The notes under the pieces: generated by a model
The model's database searches: none
What the model was told of the DNA's origin: nothing
What the model saw: only the letters and a program-made list of their open reading frames with translations
DNA from: Paenibacillus fonticola DSM 21315
GTDB taxonomy: Bacteria; Bacillota; Bacilli; Paenibacillales; Paenibacillaceae
DNA length: 64,000 nucleotides
Direction: 5' to 3'
NCBI RefSeq assembly: GCF_000381905.1
Contig: NZ_KB907272.1
Coordinates: forward strand, 29,742-93,741
In this document: piece after piece, positions 53,918 to 62,800 of the stretch
How the letters are laid out: every line of letters starts with the position of its first letter
Numbering within the stretch: position 1 is the first letter of the stretch
Position numbers and translations under genes: made by a program

Positions 53918-54122
53918 AAGTAGACAGATGAAAAAAGCTAAGCAGCCAGCGCGTGCCGATACTCTATCGGCGCGCGCTGTTTGAGTCTTGCCTGAAAACG
54001 TTGGTAGTTATAGAAATAAATATAATCCTCGACGGCTTGATGAATCTCTCTTTCTGACTTACACTGGTGAAGGTTTAACTTCTCTGTCTTGAGATGCGAA
54101 AAAAAAAGGATTCGATGCAGTC
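53918..54122 (-). mobile_element. Remnant of an IS3-family (IS150-like) transposase
   Basis: The minus strand from about 54118 to 53938 encodes the C-terminus of an IS3-type OrfB: 'HLKTEKLNLHQCKSEREIHQ', then 'AVEDYIYFYNYQRFQARLKQ', then 'RAPIEYRHALAA' and a stop. This includes the last catalytic Glu region in a damaged form ('DCIESFF' with extra T residues). TGTCTACTTGACAGGGG (complement of about 53915-53931) after the stop is a plausible terminal inverted repeat. The rest of the element is gone. Nothing else codes between 53846 and 54243. Confidence 0.85.
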
Positions 54123-54163
54123 ACTTTTCTGCATTTTTAATGACACAATTTTAGCAACATAAA

Positions 54164-54195
54164 ATAAAAAAAGCCCGATAAATCAGGCTTTTTAG
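54164..54195 (-). terminator. Rho-independent terminator of the solute-binding protein gene
   Basis: On the minus strand AAAAAGCCTGA pairs with TCGGGCTTTTT (one mismatch) around TTTA, followed by further T residues. Confidence 0.75.
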
Positions 54196-54243
54196 CTTTA
54201 TTAAATGTATCCACTTTTGTGTCATTAGACAATACCAGATAGT

Positions 54244-55530
54244 TTACTCTGTTTCATTCTTTTTTTCATATTCTAAAAGGTATTGGCTCTCTTCTTGCAG
54301 CTGCTTCATTGCAGTATCAAGATCCTTCTCCCCTTCAATGATCGAACGAATAGCCTCGTCACCCAGTTCATACATTTTTGTACCAAAGTGTAATGGGATA
54401 AACGGATAAACCATATCAATAGGTCTTAATTTATAGAATGCTTCTAAATTATGTAATTTGTCCATTTCTTTAACTACATCTTCATTGGCTATTAATTGAT
54501 CATTTATTCCGGATCTTAGCATCGTATGTGCAAAGTCTTTACTGCAAATAAACTCAAGAAATTTAAATGCCGCTTCGGAATGGTTTGATTTTGAATAAAT
54601 TCCAAACATATTATTTACATGAATGGATGCACTTTGATCAGGTGTTGACGGGTCAACTGGGATCGTCACCAAATCCCAATCGAAGCTTGCCTTTGAAAAA
54701 AAAGTCATAGCATTGGAATAATCGGTGGTCATAGCAGCATTGCCGAGAAAAAATAAATTATCCGCGTATGGCTCCCCTTGTGATTTTTCACCTATTGCAA
54801 GAGAGCCTTGTTGTACGGAAGATGAAATTATCTCTATAATCCTCTTCCATCTATCAGAATATAGAGTTATGTTTCCGGTACGATCTGTAAAAGTCATTTG
54901 ACTACTTAAGGCAATATCAGTTGCTAAACTAAACAAATTAGTGCCATTGTAATAAAATCCATAGCTAGTTGTATTATTATAAGTCACATTTGAAAATTTA
55001 GATGCAAGTAAGAAAACGTCATCCCATGTCATCTGATCAGTTGGATATTCAATATTGAAATGATCAAACATATCTTTGTTATAATACAACGCTTGTCCAG
55101 TAAATGTTGGGGAAATCACATATAAACTCCCCTCGCCTTGTTTCCGTAAATAACTCATTATGTTCTCACTTATTTCATTTAGGCTGCTGTCCTTATCAAT
55201 AAACGGATCCAAGTCAAGCAACAACCCTTCATTTATGGAATTTTGAATATTGTTCACCAATATAATATCAGGCATTTCAGACTCAACTAGATTATTAAAC
55301 TCTTCATTTGTTAAGCCATCTTTGTAATATTGATCAAGTGGAATGACATCGATTTGATACTCCGGAAATTTTGTTAGAAATACGTTTCCGTATTTTCTAA
55401 AAAACTCATCTGAATTATCATACATTATCTTTAAACTCACAGAAGCATTTTGCGGATGATTAGAGCAAGATAAAAGCAAGATGCAAGCAAGTGACAAAAT
55501 TACCGCTATAAATAAACTCTTCTTCCTCAT
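54244..55530 (-). CDS. Extracellular solute-binding lipoprotein (family 1, sugar ABC transporter type), orphan
   Basis: This 428-residue protein has a lipoprotein signal (LACILLLSC, Cys22) and a family 1 solute-binding fold: 'MPDIILVNNIQNSINEGLLL', 'VISPTFTGQALYYNKDMFDH', 'MTWDDVFLLASKFS', 'FFLGNAAMTTDYSNAMTF' and 'EAAFKFLEFICSKDFAHTML'. Such proteins usually deliver oligosaccharides to an ABC importer, but no permease or ATPase gene is nearby. It is monocistronic, with its own terminator, and sits between two transposase remnants. The ligand is unknown. Confidence 0.85.
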   Translation of the reverse strand: MRKKSLFIAVILSLACILLLSCSNHPQNASVSLKIMYDNSDEFFRKYGNVFLTKFPEYQIDVIPLDQYYKDGLTNEEFNNLVESEMPDIILVNNIQNSINEGLLLDLDPFIDKDSSLNEISENIMSYLRKQGEGSLYVISPTFTGQALYYNKDMFDHFNIEYPTDQMTWDDVFLLASKFSNVTYNNTTSYGFYYNGTNLFSLATDIALSSQMTFTDRTGNITLYSDRWKRIIEIISSSVQQGSLAIGEKSQGEPYADNLFFLGNAAMTTDYSNAMTFFSKASFDWDLVTIPVDPSTPDQSASIHVNNMFGIYSKSNHSEAAFKFLEFICSKDFAHTMLRSGINDQLIANEDVVKEMDKLHNLEAFYKLRPIDMVYPFIPLHFGTKMYELGDEAIRSIIEGEKDLDTAMKQLQEESQYLLEYEKKNETE

Positions 55531-55613
55531 TTGATTCCCCCTGCTGAGAATGTTACTTTTTTTCTGTTACTATTAACATTTCACAATGGTAAAGATAAGG
55601 CCGCCCCCTACCC

Positions 55614-55695
55614 AGGGGAGCGGCGAGAACGAGTTGGCCAAGTTCTGGCTCAGTCCTAAACGAGCTGAAAAATCGCGGCGTCCAGAACGTTACCT
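55614..55695 (+). mobile_element. Remnant of an IS256-family transposase
   Basis: The plus strand encodes 'GENELAKFWLS' and, after a one-base shift, 'VLNELKNRGVQNV'. The phrase FWLSVLNELKNRGVQ is highly characteristic of IS256-type transposases. Only about 80 bp remain, abutting the 3' end of the glycosyltransferase gene. Confidence 0.75.
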
Positions 55696-55698
55696 TCG

Positions 55699-56814
55699 CT
55701 AAGCTAATACTTCACGAGAATTTACACAAAACTCTGGACAGACTCTCGGAAAAGGATAATATTTAATTTTAGCATTTACATTTTTCAAGAGTTGAATCCA
55801 TATATATAAATCATTATCTTTAACATAATCATTTATTATTATATTTATCTTTTTCTCTTTGCAAAGTGTTGTTACTTTCTTTTTAATCTCCCCAATCCTA
55901 TCTTCCTGAGTTATATTAATAATAACGCTTTCCTTTAAATCATTCCTCTCAATGTCCTTATAGCGGGTGCCAATACTTCTAAATAATTCGTATACTTTTT
56001 CATTGGAAAGTCTCAAAAAAGAAGGATGCTTTTTGATAAAAATGTTCGTATTATACTTGATATCCTCCTCATATTTAGCATTTATCACATCCGTCTGCTC
56101 TACTCCATGAAATTGATGAATAACATAATCTTTGGGATTAATGGCAATCCTCATCCCCTGACAATACATACGGTATACAAACTCAATATCTTCAATGCCC
56201 CATTTAATAAGCTCTTCATCGAATCCTGTTGTTTTATCAATCCATTTTTTCGGAACTGCCAGATTGCAGGTTAGAGCATACAAAAATGGCGCAGTCATTC
56301 CTCCGGCATTGTATGATAACTCTTCAAATATATCATATCTGAAATCCATTCCTATTCTTAAATTCTTTAAACAACTTTCATCATAAATAGACTTGTCATC
56401 GACCATAGAGTCGTCTATATTCTCGTTAATAAGTAATCTTATACCTGCTACAGCTATTTCATCACTGAACTGATAGAATTTGTCCAAATTCAATAGATAC
56501 TCAGGTCTTACAATGATATCCGCATCGATAAATACAATGATATTTCCTTTTGCCGCTTTCATGCCTTCATTTCTGGCCTTCGATCTTGAGGAGTCATGTT
56601 CTCTTTGTAAATAGATATACTTTATCTCATATTTAACATTTATCTTCTGAATATATCTATCTGTACCATCGTTTGAACCATCATCCACTACTATTACTTC
56701 ATATCCTATATTTTTATTGGTAATAAGATAGTCTAATGACTTCAGCGTATTTCTCAATAATTTTTTGCTATTATATGACGGAATCACAAAGCTATATTTA
56801 TTCAACTCGTTCAC
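55699..56814 (-). CDS. Family 2 glycosyltransferase, translationally coupled to the NRPS
   Basis: This 371-residue protein has a GT2/GT-A fold: 'SFVIPSYNSKKLLRNTLKSL', 'EVIVVDDGSNDGTDRYI', the DxD-type motif 'IIVFIDADIIVRPEYLL', and 'TGFDEELIKWGIEDIEFVYR', as in the GT27-like acceptor-side motif. The C-terminal 80 residues form an extra domain ('ESVIINITQEDRIGEIKKKV'). The GTG start overlaps the NRPS stop in a GTGA, so translation is coupled. It likely glycosylates the peptide product or an intermediate. No membrane helix is seen. Confidence 0.88.
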   Translation of the reverse strand: MNELNKYSFVIPSYNSKKLLRNTLKSLDYLITNKNIGYEVIVVDDGSNDGTDRYIQKINVKYEIKYIYLQREHDSSRSKARNEGMKAAKGNIIVFIDADIIVRPEYLLNLDKFYQFSDEIAVAGIRLLINENIDDSMVDDKSIYDESCLKNLRIGMDFRYDIFEELSYNAGGMTAPFLYALTCNLAVPKKWIDKTTGFDEELIKWGIEDIEFVYRMYCQGMRIAINPKDYVIHQFHGVEQTDVINAKYEEDIKYNTNIFIKKHPSFLRLSNEKVYELFRSIGTRYKDIERNDLKESVIINITQEDRIGEIKKKVTTLCKEKKINIIINDYVKDNDLYIWIQLLKNVNAKIKYYPFPRVCPEFCVNSREVLA

Positions 56815-59800
56815 CCCATTTTTATAAAATGATCCGGATTTACCTTTACCTTTTTATTGCCAAGCTGCTTTTCAAGTAATTCATAAAGCTTCGTTATTAT
56901 CGGAATCTCTTTGATTTTTAGGTTTGTTATATCACTTATAAGCTCTCTTGTTACTGCATTAACTTTAGCAATGTCGGATCCCGCATTATACTCAATAGAT
57001 AACCATTTGATTCGTACTTTATTGATGTCCTCAACTAGCTCATGTAATTTCTGATTTTCATTTTTAACCTCCTCACTTAATCCATAAATATCATCCAGAT
57101 AACGAATTCGATTATATAATCCTTGTTTGTGCTCATGGATTAAGTGAATTGCACGGTAATCAATTGTGGATCGTCCTGTTTTTTCTTTCTCTTTTAACCT
57201 TTCGATTACTACATCGTAAGTGCTAATTCCTAATTCAGTTTTATCCTCACTGTAGCCAAATGTATAAAGCCTGTACGAGTCTTCAACCGAATGTACATAA
57301 TCATGTAAGTCCGTGAGGAATTTCCTGTTATTAAATACAAACTTTTTATCTGGTGTTTTGGGTCTTACCAACTGCACAGCCGACCATTCGCACCACGGGG
57401 CACTCGTCTTATAGTATTTCTTCCCACTAGTAAATGCACGCTGCATTTCATCATAATCAAATTCCAGATACGAGAATATTCCTGAATCATCAAAACCGAT
57501 TCCCTGAAGAGTCCTCTTATTATCATCATATCCATAGATTAATGACGCATGAATAAAATGATCCCGCTGATATGCATTTTTGTTTTTCAATTCCATCTCA
57601 TCAACGTTTGCAATTAGATAATATCCAAGACGTAGTTTATTCTTTATAAAATCTACAAAATCCTCATTCTCCCTAAACATGTGGTATCCAAGGCAAATAA
57701 CCTCAGATACATCCATGTATGAGTCTCTTGGCTCTATATAGTTTAATTCGGTGTGGCCATGTTCATCATCTTGGGAAAAAATCTGAATATAATTGGAATA
57801 ATACCATCCCTTATAATTGTCATACGCAAGAATAATGCATAACGGCAGGCTTCTGTGCAGATAAACCTTTACTTCCTCCTGCAGCACGACCGGAAGATCT
57901 AATTGGTCTTCATACCGAACAGAAGCTATATCCATGTTGACTATTTCTTCAAATGTCTGCTTATTTTCTACTCCTCCATTTAATACATTTTGTTCGCGAA
58001 CGGACCCGTCAATCTCCTCAATAAATTCTGCCAGTTCGGAAATACTGGTATTATTCAATATCTCTCTTACCCTTGCGTTATATCCGTATTCCTTAAGTTT
58101 TGAGACAATCCTTATTGCTTTAATTGAATCTCCACCCAGTTCAAAGAAAGTATCGTTTGTACTGACTTTATCATGATTAAGTATGTCTCTATATACTTTA
58201 CAAATTACAGCTTCTTTATCATTTTTAGGTTCCATATACTCTTTAGTTCCTGGGTTCTTAACGATCTCAACCATGCTTAGCCTACGTTTATCTACCTTCC
58301 CATTTGTAGTAACCGGTATTGCATCAACTTGTCCCATATATGCTGGAACCATATACTGTGGAAGCTGGTTCATTAATTTGCTTCTTATATCCCTTATATC
58401 AAGTGTTTCATCGGATGTAAGATAAGCGTATATTACTTTGTCACCGCTTGCATCTGTCCTTGCAATGACTGCTGCATCCCTTATGCAATCTATCTCCTGT
58501 AATACGTTTTCAATCTCACCAAGTTCAACTCGGAAGCCCCGGATTTTCACCTGCTGGTCGATCCGGCCCAAGTATTCGATGTTGCCGTCCGGCAGCCATC
58601 TCGCAAAATCTCCCGTACGGTACATACGCTCACCGGGCTCATACGGATTAGAAATAAATTTCTCCGCCGTCAGCTCAGGGCGGTTCAGATAGCCTCGCGC
58701 TACGCCTGCCCCTCCTACATACAGTTCACCCGGGACGCCAACCGGGGCAATCTTGCCTTGGGCATTCAGCACATAGGCCTGCAAAGTCGGTATCGGTTTT
58801 CCGATGTTACTCCGACTACCTTCCAAATCCATCGCTGTCAATTCTTTATACGTTACATGCACAGTCGTTTCTGTAATCCCGTACATGTTGATCAATTGCA
58901 CTTCCGGATGCAATGCACGAAATGCTTGCAGTTTCACTGGTACAAGCGCTTCTCCCCCGAATATTACCTTCCGTACTCGCAGGTTGCGCTTTTCTTGCCG
59001 CAGGGCTTCCTTCACCAGATGGTAAAATGCCGTCGGCGTTTGGTTCAAAATCGTAACTCGTTCTCGCTCGATCAGCTGCAAAAATTCAACAGGATTCCTC
59101 GCTGTCCAGCTCGGAACGATCACCAGCTTGCCACCGAATAATAGCGCACCGTACATTTCCCATACTGAAAAGTCGAAACAAAACGAATGGAAAAGGGTCC
59201 ATACATCCTCTTGCCCGAAATCGAACAATGAACGGTCGTTGAATAACAGCCGTACTACATTACGCTGCTCGATCATGACCCCTTTAGGCTGTCCGGTTGT
59301 CCCTGATGTATAGATGATATACATCAAATCCTGTGGGGTATTGACATGCTCCGGGTTTGTAGCCTCTCCTGAATAGACCTCCTTATCCATTAGGTCTATA
59401 ACCGGAATATCCCCTTTGATCGGCAGTTCCGCCCTTCCCAGCAGGACTGCTTTCGGCCCGCAGTCTTCCAGCATATACTGGATACGCTTCTCCGGATAGC
59501 TAGGGTCTACCGGCACGTAGGCACCGCCTGCCTTGAGAATTCCAAAAATGCCGATAATCATCTCCATGCTTCTTTGGGACAGGATCGCAACCCTGTCATC
59601 TGCTCTGACCCCAAGCTCCCGCAGTTTGTATGCCAACTGATTTGCTTTTTCATTCAGCATCGCATAACTCATTGTTTCGTCTTCAAATACGACCGCGATA
59701 TGGTACGGCGTCTTCTGAACCTGTTCTTCAAACAGCTCTACGACTGTTTTTTCCCTTGGGTATTCCGCAGCCGTGTCATTGAAGGCCTCAATGATCAATC

Positions 59801-62800
59801 TCTGTTCTTCTTCGTCTACCACACTCAGTTCACTGATCTTCTGCTCAGGATTTGCCGTTAGTTCATCCACCAGATGGCTAAAGTGTTTCATCATCCGTTT
59901 TACACTTTCCAGCTCGAACAGATCGGTACAGTATTCCCAATTCATGGCATAGCCGTCTTCCGTTTCACCTATGCTTAAGGTGAGATCGAATTTTGCGACG
60001 GTATGTTCGCTATCTATGCTCGTCATTTGTAAGCCGTTCATTTCCAGATTCGCCTGTTCGTTGTTATGCAGAACAAACATCACATCAAAAAGCGGGTTTC
60101 TGGATAAATCCCGTCGCACCTCTACGGATTCCACCAGTTCCTCAAACGGATATTCCTGGTTCTCGTAGGCTTTCAGGGCACTTTCCTTGATTTCCTTCAG
60201 GAAATCCAGAACCTTTTTGTCCCCTTTTGGGTATCCTCGCATAGCCAGTGTATTGACAAACATGCCCACCATCTGCTCTGTATCTTTATGCGTTCTTCCT
60301 GAAATGGGACTGCCGATGACTATATCTTCCTGTCGGCTGTATTTGCCAAGCAACACCATCAGCGCGGAAAGCAACACCATATAAGCGGTTGCCCCCGTCT
60401 TCCGGCAAAGCTCGTCCACCGCTGTCTTCTGTTTCGCCGTCAACATCCCGTTGATGCTGTGGCCTTTAAAGCTCTGCGTCTGCGGCCTTACGAAATCCAG
60501 CTGCAGATCCAGCACCGGCGCTGGTTCTTTAAATACACCCTGCCAGTACTTTTTCTGTTCCGACAGGTCTCTTGTTCGCATCCATTCGCTGTAATCCTTG
60601 TATTGGACACTCAGCGGTTGTAACTGCTCATCATTGTATAGCTTGGACAATTCGTTTGTTAGAATATCCACTGACATACCATCGGAAATGATATGGTGCA
60701 TATCTAGCAGCAGGACCGTTTTGTCCTCCCCTAGTTTTACGGCTTTCATCCGCATCAGCGGCGCCTTGCCAAGGTCAAATGGATGCACAAAATCATGCAG
60801 CAGGGCTTCTTGTTCTGCAACTGTAATCCGTTCTTCATACTCCAATTCGAGTTGAACTTCTTGTGCGATCTTCTGTACGGTTTCTCCACCCTGCATATGG
60901 TAACTGGTGCGCAGAGCTTCATGGCGTATGGTCAATTGCTCCAGTGCGCATTTCATGCGGCCCATATTTAAAGTCCCATAAAACTCTAACTCAGCCGGCA
61001 TATTGTATGCTGTGCCTACATCGTCCATCTGGTGAATCAGATATAACCTCTTTTGTGCCGACGACATCGGATACACTTCTTTTTCTTCCGCCTTCGGAAT
61101 CGGGATGTATGCTTCCTCTTTTGCTTGTTCTACTTCTATGGCGAGAAGCCGGGCAGTAGGAGCGGCAAAAATGGCCTTCAGCGGCAAACGTACTCCGGTC
61201 TTTACTTCAATTTGGTTGACAACCCGGGTTGCGCGCAGCGAATGCCCACCCAGCTCGAAAAAGTTGTCTTCAATCCCGACCAGGCTAACACTTAAGACTT
61301 CTGCAAAGGTACATGCAACAATTTCTTCGATTTCATTCCGTGGTGCAATATATTGCTGCCCGCTTGCTGCTTCCGGTTCCGGCAGGGCATGTTTATCAAG
61401 CTTCCCGTTTCGATTAAGCGGGATGCTTTCGATTTGCACAATATATGCAGGCACCATATATTCCGGCAGTTCTTTTCTAAGGCGGTCTTTGATGTCGCCT
61501 GTTCGTATTTGCTGATCCGATACGACATAGGCACAAATACTTTTGTCTCCGTTTTTCTCCTTGACCGCCACGGCTACATCTTTAACCGCAGGTTGTTTGC
61601 GCAGGACACTTTCGATTTCACCCAATTCAACTCGGAAGCCGCGGATTTTTACCTGTTCATCAATTCTTCCCATGTACTCGATATTTCCATCGGGAAGCCA
61701 TCTTGCCAGGTCGCCCGAACGGTACATCCTGCCCTCTCCGAAGTGATTCTCGACAAACTTTTCTGCAGTCAGTTCCGGCCGGTTCAGGTATCCTCTGGCC
61801 AAGCCTGCACCTGCTATCCATAATTCGCCAGGCATCCCGATACCAAGCATCCGATTATCCGCATCGGTCACGTAAACTCTCGTATTCGCAATTGGTTTCC
61901 CGATCGTGAGCGAATCGCAGTTATCCAGACGGTCAACTAACGCCCATACTGTTGCTTCGGTCGGCCCGTACATGTTATATATCCGGGCTGGTGTGACCGC
62001 TTTAAGCCGGTCAAGCAAAGGTTGAGGCATCGCTTCTCCACCTATTAGAATATCTTTTACCTTTGCCAGATGTTTGTTCACACTAGGCGAGCTTAGCAGC
62101 ATTTGCAACCTAGAAGGGGTCAACTGAATCACATCGATGGACGTGTCATCTAGCAGCGCCGCTAATTTGTCCGGGTTTGAATTTTGATCCTCAGTCGTGA
62201 GAATTACTTCCAAGCCCTTTGCAAGCGGCAATAGCGTCTCCAACACAAAAATATCGAAAGATATAGTCGTCATAGATAACACCGACCGACCCGGCTCGAA
62301 AGAGATGCGTTCTGGCATGCCTTCTATAAAATTAACCACGTTGCGATGTTCGATCATGACTCCTTTGGGCTTTCCGGTTGTTCCTGATGTATAGATGACA
62401 TATATCAAATCCTGTGGCGTATTGACATGCACTGGGTTTGCAGCCTCGCCTGAATAGACCTCCTTATCATACAGGTCTATGACCGGAATATCCCCTTTGA
62501 ACGGCAGTTCCGCCCTTCCCAGCAAGATTGCTTTCGGCCGGCAATCTTCCAGCATATACTGGATACGATTCTCTGGATAGCTAGGATCTACCGGCATGTA
62601 GGCGCCGCCTGCCTTTATAATCCCATAAATGCCGATAATCATCTCCATGCTTCTTTGGGCCAGGATCGCAACCCTGTCATCTGCTCTGACACCAAGCTCA
62701 CGCAGTTTGTATGCCAACTGATTTGCTTTTTCATTCAGCATCGCATAACTCATTGTTTCGTCTGCAAATACGACCGCGATATGATCCGGCGTCTTCTGAA

